Notes: generated from the sequence alone by a model not told the origin. Positions 7,852-16,015 are shown, counted from the stretch's first letter. The stretch is DNA of 24,095 nt from Gammaproteobacteria bacterium RIFCSPHIGHO2_02_FULL_42_13 (GCA_001801405.1 MGXQ01000081.1:8589-32683); one strand, 5' to 3'. Made by a program: numbers and translations.

Positions 7852-9735
7852 ATGCCTCCAGGGCGACCACCCTCACAAGTGCTTGCTATTGTTGCTGGCG
7901 CTCCTCCGGCTGTCAGAACGATCGCCGAACTCCATGCCTCATTGCGTGAAACAGAAAGTTTAGCGCATCGTTACAATGCTCCGTTTGCAAGTGCACTTTA
8001 TATCATGTTGTTTTCCTGGGTGACTTCACAGTTGCCAAATCGGGCGGTGCTGTTGCGCGCGTTGGAAGAGGGGGCGCAAGCGTGGCTCGGTGGGTCGGTT
8101 GAAGAGTTTTGGCCCGTGTTTTTATGGCTTATTCCAGCGATTATAGTCATGCATTATCGGTTGTTAAGCTTAGTTTCTAATATCGTGGATAATATTTTCC
8201 CCAATGGTGTTGGCTACGATCGTCGACGACATCCTGCGTATGAGATGCGTATGCGATTGGGCACGCAGGGAGAGGTGGTTCGTTTGAATGGGGAGTTACG
8301 TACGTTGATTCATTCGCAGCACCGCGGTATTCGCGCGGCGGATGTCATGAGTTTTTTAATCAGTATTTTGTTGCCTTATTTATGCAGTATGGAAAGAATT
8401 TCAACGGGGGTTAGATTTACGGCTCAACGCGCGGTTGTGTCAGGGACACTTTTTGGTTTGGGAGTAGAGATGGTTTCGCCACGTCCCCTCGGTGTTTTCA
8501 CCGATGTATCTCGGTTTAGCGTGCGACACCAAGCGTTACAAAATACGCGATTATTATTGCGTGCTTGGGCGCGTTTAAGGGCGCCCAGACAAATCAAAAA
8601 TTTTGAAAGGCAATTACAACGATTTAGTGATATGCCGTGGCGGCGTCATGCAGAAGCATCAGATTTATGGCAGTTATCTTTTTCATCCGACATGTGTTTT
8701 GGTGCCGATAAGCAGACGATTACAAAACATGCCTATTTAACAGAATTACATCGTCTTTTATTGGAAGCCAAGATTCCGGTGTACCGGGGGGCGAACGATG
8801 AATTGTATGTAGGGTTCTCCTCTTTAAGCTCTCGATCAGTTCGATATTTGCATGCACGCTTATTGAATCGATTAACGTATGTGGCGCGCGCTGAGCAAGA
8901 AGCTGACAAAGTGCTGCATCAATTAAATGCGCTCATGCGAGTAGTCGGATTGCAAGACGCCTGTGATTATTATTTTGCAGTGGATGCAGAAGGGAATCCG
9001 CGGTTACATTATTATTTAAATACGGATACTTTATTGCTACAGCATGCAGATGCATTTTATGACGCATTACTAAAATTTATGCCGGCGTCTTGTATTGATC
9101 GGCAGAATCATTTAATTGATGTTGAACATTTTGCCCTTGATGCTGTTAAAATTTCTGAGGCGATCGGTTTTTTAAGGGAAAAAACAATGCGCGCAGTTTC
9201 TGTTGATTCATTTGTGGCAGCAGCGGCTGCCAGCGTTGGTGCTGTAAAAAAACGTCCGGTTGTTATATCCCAACTACCCGTTGCTGCTCCGGTGGTCGAC
9301 GAGAGATCTGCGCGTATTGAGTTTGGCAATGGGGTGGCGTTTTTTCCATTAGCCCCTGGTCAGTCAATGCCGGCCAATTATGCCTATCCATTAACCGTGC
9401 CTTGGTTGCCGGCGGGGCGAGCATATGCATCTATTGATGAGCGTGTGATAACAGCAGCGGCGCAATATTTAACGTCTGCTCAAATTTTAGCGCGTTTGGA
9501 GCGCGGGAATGTGCATGGTATGCGAGCACAACAAAGTCATACTGCCTCTGGCGCGATCGGGATACAAAGTACGACAGAAGGTTATCAAAATATTCATGGT
9601 CAAGTTTGTACGGCTGCGTTAAAACTAAAGTTCAATAATAATATTCGTATTTTCGGTCGTCGTGTGGGCGAGGTGAATGAACGGGGTGATAGACATGTGC
9701 ATTATCGATTTGATGGGGTTGGGTTTGGACATTAA
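7852..9735 (+). CDS. Unassigned 627-residue protein, possibly membrane-associated
   Basis: I do not recognise a family. It is a real gene: long uninterrupted frame, Shine-Dalgarno AAAAAGGA 9-10 bases before the ATG, and a 21-base gap after gltX. The N-terminus is Pro/Ala-rich with no classical signal peptide. Hydrophobic stretches at about 86-108 (FWPVFLWLIPAIIVM), 163-180 and 192-210 could be membrane segments. The middle (about 230-450) is a charged, mainly helical region. An Ala/Val/Pro linker (455-482) leads to a separate C-terminal part (485-627) ending in Arg/Gly/His-rich sequence (FGRRVGEVNERG, then HVHYRFDGVGFGH). The product is noticeably Arg-rich compared with the Lys-rich neighbours, so its composition differs from the surrounding genes. 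A lineage-specific or host-interaction protein is possible, but nothing in the sequence proves it. Confidence 0.75.
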   Translation: MPPGRPPSQVLAIVAGAPPAVRTIAELHASLRETESLAHRYNAPFASALYIMLFSWVTSQLPNRAVLLRALEEGAQAWLGGSVEEFWPVFLWLIPAIIVMHYRLLSLVSNIVDNIFPNGVGYDRRRHPAYEMRMRLGTQGEVVRLNGELRTLIHSQHRGIRAADVMSFLISILLPYLCSMERISTGVRFTAQRAVVSGTLFGLGVEMVSPRPLGVFTDVSRFSVRHQALQNTRLLLRAWARLRAPRQIKNFERQLQRFSDMPWRRHAEASDLWQLSFSSDMCFGADKQTITKHAYLTELHRLLLEAKIPVYRGANDELYVGFSSLSSRSVRYLHARLLNRLTYVARAEQEADKVLHQLNALMRVVGLQDACDYYFAVDAEGNPRLHYYLNTDTLLLQHADAFYDALLKFMPASCIDRQNHLIDVEHFALDAVKISEAIGFLREKTMRAVSVDSFVAAAAASVGAVKKRPVVISQLPVAAPVVDERSARIEFGNGVAFFPLAPGQSMPANYAYPLTVPWLPAGRAYASIDERVITAAAQYLTSAQILARLERGNVHGMRAQQSHTASGAIGIQSTTEGYQNIHGQVCTAALKLKFNNNIRIFGRRVGEVNERGDRHVHYRFDGVGFGH

Positions 9736-9744
9736 GACAAAAGA

Positions 9745-10557
9745 CTAATATTCGATAGCAATTTCTTTGTCAAAAAACAATCGTATTACGTTGGCAAAGG
9801 AGTCCATATAATCGGATACATAGACATGTTCTAGGCCGTGGCCGTTTGGATTGAGCAGGTTTTTTTCTGTCAATAACTGCTTGATATGTGCTGCTGCGGC
9901 ATGTGATGGGTTGATGATTTCGGTTTGACCTTCATAAAATTCAATGATCTCTTTTTCGATGGCGGGATAGTGCGTGCAGCCTAAAATAAGCGCGTCGATG
10001 TCGCTTAAAATATCATTCGACAGATATTCTTTAACAATTTCATTGATGACTTTTTTGTTGTGTAACATAGTTTCAATTGCAGAGACGAGCAGCGGCGTTG
10101 CCAGTGATTGTAGTTGAATATCGCTATTCAATGCACGCAGTTTTTGTCCGTATACATTGGATCCAATGGTTTGTCGCGTTCCAATCAGGCCAATTTTTTT
10201 ATGTGCATGTGTTTTTGCAATCGATTGAAGGATAGGGTCGATAATGTTGATTAAATAGGCTCGATCATCAATATGTTGTTTGAGAAAATCATAGGCGGCC
10301 GCTGACGCTGAATTGCAAGCGATAAGAATAACCTTGCAGCCACAGTCCAGCAGTTTATCAACGACGTGTTTGGTGTATTCTTGAATGGCGCTGCTTGATT
10401 TGTCGCCATACGGAAAATGCGCTGTATCACCAAAATAGATGACGTTTTCGTGCGGCAATAATTCAATAACTGTTTTCGCGACGGTTAATCCGCCGATACC
10501 GCTGTCGAAGATGCCGATAGGTTGTGATGATTTTAATTTTATCATATCGGCGATCAT
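9745..10557 (-). CDS. murI: Glutamate racemase
   Basis: The 270-residue product converts L- to D-glutamate for peptidoglycan precursors. The cofactor-independent racemase features are all present: IGIFDSGIGGLT with Asp18-Ser19, catalytic Cys81 in LIACNSASA, and the second catalytic Cys194 with His196 in LGCTHYP. The Ser in ACNSASA replaces the more common Thr. Start is uncertain: Met1 (10557) and Met5 (10545) both lack a clear Shine-Dalgarno, and homologues usually begin shortly before the IGIFDSG strand. The gene converges with the unassigned gene (nine-base gap). A 57-base palindrome begins 23 bases upstream of Met1, so any promoter farther upstream would read through it into the leader. 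Confidence 0.95.
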   Translation of the reverse strand: MIADMIKLKSSQPIGIFDSGIGGLTVAKTVIELLPHENVIYFGDTAHFPYGDKSSSAIQEYTKHVVDKLLDCGCKVILIACNSASAAAYDFLKQHIDDRAYLINIIDPILQSIAKTHAHKKIGLIGTRQTIGSNVYGQKLRALNSDIQLQSLATPLLVSAIETMLHNKKVINEIVKEYLSNDILSDIDALILGCTHYPAIEKEIIEFYEGQTEIINPSHAAAAHIKQLLTEKNLLNPNGHGLEHVYVSDYMDSFANVIRLFFDKEIAIEY

Positions 10558-10580
10558 ATCATATCTGCGACGTTTTCAAA

Positions 10581-10637
10581 GCAGCTCTGAGCTGAGCAAA
10601 TCCAGGCGGAGCTTGGATTTCCGCAGCTCAGAGCTGC
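10581..10637. repeat. 57-base near-perfect palindrome upstream of murI
   Basis: Arms 10581-10607 and 10611-10637 match at 24 of 27 positions around a three-base loop (gga). Each arm holds a smaller palindrome, CAGCTC-T-GAGCTG on the left and CAGCTC-A-GAGCTG on the right, so a cruciform-within-cruciform or alternative hairpins are possible. No T-run follows on either strand, so this is not an ordinary terminator. It is best read as an interspersed palindromic repeat, or as a structured leader of murI. Confidence 0.85.
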
Positions 10638-10648
10638 TGAGAGTGTTG

Positions 10649-10677
10649 TTGACAGTTGGAGAGAAGACTCCTAGAAT
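10649..10677 (+). promoter_or_regulatory. Near-consensus sigma70 promoter driving the tRNA-Ala leader
   Basis: A perfect -35 TTGACA (10649-10654) is separated by 17 bases from a -10 TAGAAT (10672-10677), one mismatch from consensus. Transcription would start near 10684, within two bases of the left end of the large inverted repeat 10686-10874, and would run toward tRNA-Ala. It is the best-matching sigma70 promoter I noticed in the window. It fits either a tRNA operon promoter with a ~195-base leader or the promoter of a small RNA. Confidence 0.7.
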
Positions 10678-10685
10678 GAGCCCTT

Positions 10686-10874
10686 CATATCCCGGATATT
10701 TCACGCGATTGCGTAGCGAGAATGAGAATAAAGCTATAAATACAAGGCCCGAGGCAAAAAATGACCGGGCGCATATCCGGTGCGATATGTAACCGGTCAT
10801 TTTTTGTCGAGAACGCAGTAGTTATAGCTTTATTCGCGTTCGCAGTAGCAATTGTGTGAAATATGCGGGATATG
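10686..10874. repeat. 189-base nested inverted repeat / possible structured RNA
   Basis: The outer arms 10686-10739 and 10822-10874 are complementary. The first 25 positions match at 22, the last 13 match at all 13 (aataaagctataa), and the ~15 bases between diverge, which would leave an internal bubble. Inside sits a second 13-base-pair stem, 10756-10768 with 10793-10805 (aaaaaatgaccgg), containing a third small stem, 10772-10777 with 10784-10789 (catatc/gatatg). No clear target-site duplication flanks it and no open reading frame is credible. Together with 10558-10685 it accounts for the whole gap between murI and tRNA-Ala. It could be a foldback element (MITE-like), a tRNA leader, or a small RNA with a long rod-like fold. 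Confidence 0.85.
10756..10806. terminator. Possible bidirectional terminator inside the foldback
   Basis: A stem of seven mostly G/C pairs (tgaccgg with ccggtca), flanked by A6 on the left and T6 on the right, has the form of a bidirectional intrinsic terminator. If active on the plus strand it would end a transcript begun near 10684 at about 10806, giving an RNA of roughly 120 bases and attenuating tRNA-Ala. The loop is long (24 bases) with an inner hairpin, so strength is uncertain. Confidence 0.45.
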
Positions 10875-10879
10875 GATAT

Positions 10880-10955
<76 letters not shown>

Positions 10956-10982
10956 CGCCTGCGGCGTGGCAAGTCGGTGCTA

Positions 10983-11011
10983 TAGAAACTAGTATTGGCA
11001 TGGTCTATACT
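10983..11011 (+). promoter_or_regulatory. Possible promoter of tRNA-Glu
   Basis: The -10 box TATACT (11006-11011) is preceded at 17 bases by a weak -35 TAGAAA (10983-10988). The predicted start near 11018 is eight bases before tRNA-Glu, and the GC-rich discriminator (gcatgcgc) resembles those of stringently controlled stable-RNA promoters. tRNA-Glu could equally be co-transcribed with tRNA-Ala 70 bases upstream. Confidence 0.4.
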
Positions 11012-11025
11012 GCATGCGCATATGC

Positions 11026-11102
11026 GTCCCCGTCGTCTAGCCGGCCTAGGACACCGCCCTTTCACGGCGACAACACGGGTTCGAATCCCGTCGGGGACGC
11101 CA
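11026..11102 (+). tRNA. tRNA-Glu(UUC)
   Basis: The gene is 77 bases. The acceptor stem GTCCCCG/CGGGGAC is perfect. The anticodon stem CCGCC/GGCGA encloses loop CTTTCAC with anticodon TTC. The T arm is ACGGG-TTCGAAT-CCCGT, and discriminator G and CCA are encoded. It closely resembles enterobacterial tRNA-Glu, except for a C27-A43 mismatch closing the anticodon stem and one extra base in the D arm. It lies 31 bases upstream of the response-regulator gene. Confidence 0.96.
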
Positions 11103-11133
11103 ATTTTATTCAACCCATGGATGAGGGAAAGAG

Positions 11134-11523
11134 ATGCCTACTCGCAAAAGTCGTATCCTGTTAGTAGAAGATGATCGATTGGCGCAAAAGGTTGCGTCAA
11201 TGATCTTGCAGCAATTAAATTGCGTGGTTGATATTGTTGATCATGGCATCGCAGCATTGGCGTTGCTCGATAAAAATAAGTACCATCTGATTTTTATGGA
11301 TTTGGGTTTGCCGGGTTTGGATGGATTTACGCTGACCAAAACGATTCGTCAATTTAAAGATCATCGTAAACGCCAGGTGCCCATTATTGCATTAACGGCG
11401 CATTTAGAAGAGGCTTATCGAAAAAAAGGATTTGAGGCAGGGCTCACTGATTTTTTAGAAAAGCCGTTGACGTTAAGACGCGCGCAAGCGATGTATGATC
11501 AGTATGTGCTGAAACAACTATAA
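11134..11523 (+). CDS. Stand-alone receiver-domain response regulator
   Basis: The 129-residue product is a single CheY-like receiver domain with every phosphorylation residue: acidic pocket Glu12-Asp13-Asp14, phospho-acceptor Asp56 (FMDLGLPG), Thr88 (ALTAH) and Lys110 (LEKPL). There is no DNA-binding or output domain, so it probably passes phosphate in a phosphorelay or acts by protein contact. The sequence resembles receiver domains of hybrid kinases. The Shine-Dalgarno GAGGGA ends five bases before the ATG. The gene starts 31 bases after tRNA-Glu, so tRNA read-through may supply its mRNA; it is convergent with sohB (seven-base gap). Its kinase partner is unknown; the hybrid kinase at 22172 is the only other two-component protein in view. 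Confidence 0.9.
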   Translation: MPTRKSRILLVEDDRLAQKVASMILQQLNCVVDIVDHGIAALALLDKNKYHLIFMDLGLPGLDGFTLTKTIRQFKDHRKRQVPIIALTAHLEEAYRKKGFEAGLTDFLEKPLTLRRAQAMYDQYVLKQL

Positions 11524-11530
11524 ACGCGAG

Positions 11531-12550
11531 TTATAAATAAAAGATATCATCTAATTCTTTTTGTTTGATGCTGGCAATTAAGTCTTTAATCGATAATTGC
11601 GTGGTGTTGCCTAGTTTTTCGAGCAATTTTTTCTTGCGTTTAAAGGACACTTCAAATAAATCTGCTTGTTGGCTGGCGGAGATAAGGTATTCATCGCTTG
11701 TCATGATGTTGTCAACGAGATTGAGTTCTTTGGCTTTTTGTCCAAACCAATATTCGCCGGTTGCTATTTTATCGATATCAATTTGTGGGCGATGTTTAGT
11801 GATAAATTGTTTAAACAGTTGATGTGCTTCATTGATCTCTGTTTGAAATTTTTTGCGCCCATCACTCGTGTTTTCGCCGAATAAACTTAACGTACGTTTG
11901 TATTGTCCTGCGGTGATTTGTTCAAAATCAACATCGTGCTTTTTTAAGAAGCGATGAAAATTAGGCAGCTGTGCGAGCACGCCAATCGATCCAATAATCG
12001 CAAACGGCGCTGCTAAAATTTTATCTGCAACACACGCCATCATGTAGCCGCCGCTTGCGGCAACTTTATCCACTGCAATGGTGAGTGGAATTTGGTGATC
12101 TTTGATGCGTTGTAATTCAGAAGCGGCGAGGCCATAGCCATGTATGACACCGCCGCCGCTTTCGAGTCGGACAACGACCTCATCTTGTGGTTTGGCGACA
12201 CACAGAATGGCGGTGATTTCTTCCCGAAAGAGGTTAACGGCCGACGCTTTCCAGTCGCCATCAAAATTGAGTATAAAAATACGCTGCTTTTTCAAGAGTG
12301 TTCGTTTTTCAGATTTTTTTTCAGATTTTTTATATTTTTTATACGCTTTTTCTTCTAGAATTTCGGCGCTCATTTCATTGGTTAGATTTTTATAATATTC
12401 ATTTAAGTTGCGAACATTAATTTTATTTTTTTCTTTTGTTTTTTCTTTGGTGGCAATGGCGACAATGCCGGCGACAACAATCAGCACGGCGACGACTAAA
12501 ATAATCATTTCGCCCAGAAATAAAAGAAGTTGTATTAATGTGTTCAGCAT
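11531..12550 (-). CDS. sohB: SohB-like inner-membrane serine protease (S49 family)
   Basis: The 339-residue product has an N-terminal membrane anchor (about residues 8-33), a Lys/Glu-rich linker (35-90), then a peptidase S49 domain. The catalytic dyad can be placed as Ser166 in KVAASGGYMMACVADKI and Lys218 in ITAGQYKRTLS, the spacing known for SppA/SohB proteases. Length and layout match E. coli SohB (349 residues) rather than the double-domain SppA. It probably removes membrane peptides or misfolded periplasmic protein. The Shine-Dalgarno GAGGA lies five bases from the start. The start is only 14 bases from the end of the lssY-like gene, so it is the third gene of a probable dacA-lssY-sohB operon. 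Confidence 0.92.
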   Translation of the reverse strand: MLNTLIQLLLFLGEMIILVVAVLIVVAGIVAIATKEKTKEKNKINVRNLNEYYKNLTNEMSAEILEEKAYKKYKKSEKKSEKRTLLKKQRIFILNFDGDWKASAVNLFREEITAILCVAKPQDEVVVRLESGGGVIHGYGLAASELQRIKDHQIPLTIAVDKVAASGGYMMACVADKILAAPFAIIGSIGVLAQLPNFHRFLKKHDVDFEQITAGQYKRTLSLFGENTSDGRKKFQTEINEAHQLFKQFITKHRPQIDIDKIATGEYWFGQKAKELNLVDNIMTSDEYLISASQQADLFEVSFKRKKKLLEKLGNTTQLSIKDLIASIKQKELDDIFYL

Positions 12551-12564
12551 GTTGTTCCTCGAGA

Positions 12565-14607
12565 CTAATGAGTTGCGATTAAGATTAATGTTGAGTTCGT
12601 TGAGTTTGCTAGTTTTAGCGGTAGATTTTTTTGCTTGAGTTGTTTGATGGACCCTGTTGATTTTTTCAGATCCGAGCGTATGGCGAGATATTGGCTTTTT
12701 AAGTTTTTAGTTTTAGCCGTGCGATTAAAAAACAATAGTTGTTTTTCGGTGACATCGTAGTAGATAGTGCCAACCCATAATGGTGTATCATTGGGCGTAA
12801 TATAAATATTCGAACGCCATAACCGAATAATCAGTGGGGGAAATTGGCCGTTCAACAGTTTTGCCATTTCTAAAACAGGATTGCGATCATCATACAGTTT
12901 GGGAATGACAGAATGGGCGAGACGATGATTTTGTTCGGCAAGTTTTTTTAACGTGGTTAAGTAGTCTCGCGTGTGTATCCCTTGCCAGTCGTTGTTTTCT
13001 AATGTTTGTCGAATATTTTTTAATGAACCTGCCCATTGAATATTTAAAATTTCTGTTGGATGGCCTAGTCGATCCGCTCGATATTGTGGAATGGCTGGAG
13101 AGCGTTGAGTCCACCAGCTTTGATAAGAGATTTGATATAGAGGCCAATAGCGCTGATAATTATATAGATCATTAGCGTAATAAACGCTCGCATATCCTAT
13201 GGTTAATACAGTGATCGTTAGGATTGCAGTAATCATCGTGCTCCATCGTGGCGCGGGCAGTGAAGCGTAACGATAATATGAAATAACGGTGGCGCCAATA
13301 ATAGAAAGACCTAAAAATATTCCGCCAACGACGTCCGTTAACCAGTGTGCGCCTAAATACAGTCGCGACATGCCGATCGCAATACAGAGCAACGTGGCTA
13401 CCCAATAAATGATTGATCGTACGGTTTTGGGTGCTTTTTGGGTAAGAAAAAATGCCAAGAGACCATAGGTGATGACGGCCATGGTGGTATGTCCGCTGGG
13501 AAAAGAAGAGGAGGCACTTTGTTTGATGAGCCCCCATGGTCGTGGTGAAAAATAAAAATGTTTAAAAAGAATAGTCAATGCCGAGCCGATAATTCCGGCG
13601 GTCAACCAATGAAATGCTATTCGCCAGCGTTTGCAAAAGAGAAACCAGATAAACATAAGGAAGATAAGGCAGGATAGTAAGGTTGGCAGGCCAAGCATAG
13701 TAAAAATAACAGCGATGTTATCTAATGTGATGGAGCGAATGCCACGAAACAAATGATAAACCGCATCGTTCCAGTGAGTGAGTGAACCGTGATAAATGAC
13801 ATTAACAAAAATAATCAAGAAGATTGAAAGGGTGATAAGTGTGTTTATGAATAATAAGATTTGTCCGCGTTGAGTGGCGCGTTCCGCATGACGTAGCAAA
13901 TGGCATAGCCATTTTTTTGAACGTTGCGTTTGCCATTTTTCCCATTTTTTATCGAGTATTGTGCTAAAATAACGATGTGTTTTTCTGTACAGATAGGCGA
14001 TGCATTTTATAATCCCCCAGAATATAATCAGTATGAAAAATACGGAAAGAATTAATTCTGTTGCAATGTCCGCGGGCATTTCTAATGAAATAGCGCCAAT
14101 TAAAATGCCGGGCAGCATATATAGGGGGGCCCACAAAATAGCCGCAGGAATGCTGGCTATAAAATAAAATTTTGGTCGCATGTCTAACATGCCGGTAATC
14201 AGTGGCACAATGGCGCGCACGGGGCCGACAAAGCGTCCAATGAAAATACTTTTTCCGCCATGTTTTTGAACGAATGCTTGTCCTTTTTCTAAAATGGCGG
14301 GATGTTTTTTAAAAGGCCATATTTTTGTAAGATCATTTTTAAAAAATCGACCGATGAAAAAGCTCAGTGCATCGCCTAAAATAGCACCTAAAATCGCCCA
14401 TGTGAGTGTGATCCATAAGGGCATGACGCTTGAGCCGATTAATAATCCGATCGCGGTCATGGTGATGGTGCCGGGGACAATGGAACCAATGATGGCGATC
14501 GATTCAGCAAAGGCGGCCAAAAAAGCAATGATCCACCCCCAGTGTGGATTGCTTTGCAGCCATTCAACCATGGAGTGATATTGTAAGTGTAAACTGATAT
14601 TTATCAT
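12565..14607 (-). CDS. lssY: LssY-type fusion: DedA + PAP2 phosphatase + LssY_C
   Basis: The 680-residue polytopic membrane protein has three parts. Residues 25-200 are a DedA/SNARE-associated domain with the signature FIGRFVGPVRAIVPLITGM (122-140) and the re-entrant ESIAIIGSIVPG (35-46). Residues 250-455 are a PAP2 phosphatase with the three catalytic motifs: Lys349...Arg356-Pro357, PSGH (His373), and SRLYLGAHWLTD with Arg415, His421 and Asp425. Residues ~510-675 are a soluble LssY_C-like domain (NIQWAGSLKNIRQTLENNDW onward). This is the architecture of Legionella LssY. DedA proteins have been shown to flip undecaprenyl phosphate, and PAP2 enzymes dephosphorylate undecaprenyl pyrophosphate or lipid phosphates. 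A lipid-carrier recycling role is inference. It lies 35 bases after dacA. No Shine-Dalgarno is obvious at Met1. Confidence 0.9.
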   Translation of the reverse strand: MINISLHLQYHSMVEWLQSNPHWGWIIAFLAAFAESIAIIGSIVPGTITMTAIGLLIGSSVMPLWITLTWAILGAILGDALSFFIGRFFKNDLTKIWPFKKHPAILEKGQAFVQKHGGKSIFIGRFVGPVRAIVPLITGMLDMRPKFYFIASIPAAILWAPLYMLPGILIGAISLEMPADIATELILSVFFILIIFWGIIKCIAYLYRKTHRYFSTILDKKWEKWQTQRSKKWLCHLLRHAERATQRGQILLFINTLITLSIFLIIFVNVIYHGSLTHWNDAVYHLFRGIRSITLDNIAVIFTMLGLPTLLSCLIFLMFIWFLFCKRWRIAFHWLTAGIIGSALTILFKHFYFSPRPWGLIKQSASSSFPSGHTTMAVITYGLLAFFLTQKAPKTVRSIIYWVATLLCIAIGMSRLYLGAHWLTDVVGGIFLGLSIIGATVISYYRYASLPAPRWSTMITAILTITVLTIGYASVYYANDLYNYQRYWPLYQISYQSWWTQRSPAIPQYRADRLGHPTEILNIQWAGSLKNIRQTLENNDWQGIHTRDYLTTLKKLAEQNHRLAHSVIPKLYDDRNPVLEMAKLLNGQFPPLIIRLWRSNIYITPNDTPLWVGTIYYDVTEKQLLFFNRTAKTKNLKSQYLAIRSDLKKSTGSIKQLKQKNLPLKLANSTNSTLILIATH

Positions 14608-14642
14608 GTTAATAATTTAGCATTGGTTGCTGCCGATATTTT

Positions 14643-15974
14643 TTAAGAGTTTGTTTGTGATCCAGGTTGAGGACTTGTGGTGCTCGGCGTTGCTTCTGTG
14701 TCTTGCTTTGGCGTGATCGTCACTGTGCCGGTCTTTGTTGGATGGAACAAGAAAAAGGGCAAATGCGATATTTTATCTGTCGTGCGTCGCCATAGATTTC
14801 CAGTTGGATTGTCGGCGAGTGCGACTAAATCGCTTGACTCAATGAATGGGTCGGTGTGTGTAACCGCGATGGTTCCAATTTTTTGTCCTTGTTTTACGGG
14901 GGCTTTTAAGTGGTTTGGTAAACTAAGAGTGGCTTGCGTTTTTAGCGATTGTCCGCGCGGGATGGTGATATCAAAATCATGGCTAACACCCACCGGCGTT
15001 GTTTTGTCTTGGCCCTTCCATACACGTACATTTGCGATAGGCGTATTGGCTTTGTATATGATATGTGTTGTAAAAAATCTAAAGCCGTAGTCGAGCAAAT
15101 GGATAGAATCCGTCGCGCGTGATTCATCCGTCGGTGCACCAAGCACTACCGCAACTAATCGCATATTGTCGTTTTGTGCGGATGAGACTAAACAAAAACC
15201 TGCTTCATCCGTATGGCCGGTTTTTAGGCCGTCGGCATTTGCATAACGCCACAGTAATCGATTGCGATTAGGTTGTTTTATTTTGTTATAGGTAAACCAT
15301 TTTTGTTTATACCAGGGATAATATTCTGGAAAATCGCGAATGATCGCATATCCCAAAATGGCCAAATCATGCGCGGTGGAATAGTGGTTAGTTTGAAAAT
15401 TTTCACCCTCAGGTAATCCAGTTGAATTCAGAAAATGAGTATTTTGCATGCCGAGTGCTTTTGTTTCTGCATTCATCATATCGGCAAAACCTTGTTCGCT
15501 GCCGCCGATATACTCCGCAAGAGCGACACAGGCATCATTTCCAGAATCCACAATAATGCCTTGGATTAAGTCTTGCACAGAAACGGTGGTGCCAACTTTA
15601 ATAAACATTTTGGATCCGCTCATTTTCCACGCTTTTTCGCTCACAGGCACTTGATCGTCCAGTTTAATTGTTCCATTCTGAAGGGCGCGTGAGACGACAT
15701 AAAGTGTCATCATTTTGGTCAAACTGGCGGGTGGTTGCTTTTGATCCATGTTTTTTTGTGTTAATATTTTGCCGCTGTTGGCATCCATCAAAACATAGGC
15801 TCTTGCACTGACGGTTGGTGGTGCCGCAACCAGCGCGGGTTCTGGGTTGGAAGATAATGTGGCGCCGGATTGTGCAACGGACGTTTGTGCGATACTATCG
15901 GGGGCTGCGATGCTGGCTGTCGCGAAGATCAACGTGATAATAGTGGTGAGGCAAAGTGCAAGTTTTTGTGCCAT
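14643..15974 (-). CDS. dacA: D-alanyl-D-alanine carboxypeptidase (PBP5/6 type)
   Basis: The 443-residue product has a signal peptide (1-24, SIAA). The Ser-transpeptidase motifs are Ser84-Leu-Thr-Lys87, Ser144-Gly-Asn146 and Lys251-Thr-Gly253 (DGLKTGHTDEAGFC). The PBP5 C-terminal beta domain follows (about 310-400), then a hydrophobic/basic segment (NLWRRTTDKISHLPFFLF) that probably acts as the amphipathic membrane anchor. It trims the terminal D-Ala of peptidoglycan pentapeptides in the periplasm. A Pro/Thr/Ser-rich tail of ~33 residues after the anchor is longer than in E. coli PBP5 (403 residues), and there is a ~25-residue low-complexity insert after the signal peptide. First gene of the probable operon with lssY and sohB. 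Confidence 0.95.
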   Translation of the reverse strand: MAQKLALCLTTIITLIFATASIAAPDSIAQTSVAQSGATLSSNPEPALVAAPPTVSARAYVLMDANSGKILTQKNMDQKQPPASLTKMMTLYVVSRALQNGTIKLDDQVPVSEKAWKMSGSKMFIKVGTTVSVQDLIQGIIVDSGNDACVALAEYIGGSEQGFADMMNAETKALGMQNTHFLNSTGLPEGENFQTNHYSTAHDLAILGYAIIRDFPEYYPWYKQKWFTYNKIKQPNRNRLLWRYANADGLKTGHTDEAGFCLVSSAQNDNMRLVAVVLGAPTDESRATDSIHLLDYGFRFFTTHIIYKANTPIANVRVWKGQDKTTPVGVSHDFDITIPRGQSLKTQATLSLPNHLKAPVKQGQKIGTIAVTHTDPFIESSDLVALADNPTGNLWRRTTDKISHLPFFLFHPTKTGTVTITPKQDTEATPSTTSPQPGSQTNS

Positions 15975-16015
15975 AGTCTGTCGCCCTGTTTGTAACTAAA
16001 ATAAGTAGGGTGTGA

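Noticed and set aside
10439..10800. Overlapping frames on both strands in the murI upstream region
   Set aside because: They consist of antisense murI and palindromic repeat sequence, with no ribosome site or recognisable protein.
10686..10879. Direct assignment of the foldback as 6S RNA
   Set aside because: Size and rod shape are similar, but I cannot show the conserved 6S sequence features, and the gene context differs from the usual zapA neighbourhood, so it is kept only as a hypothesis.
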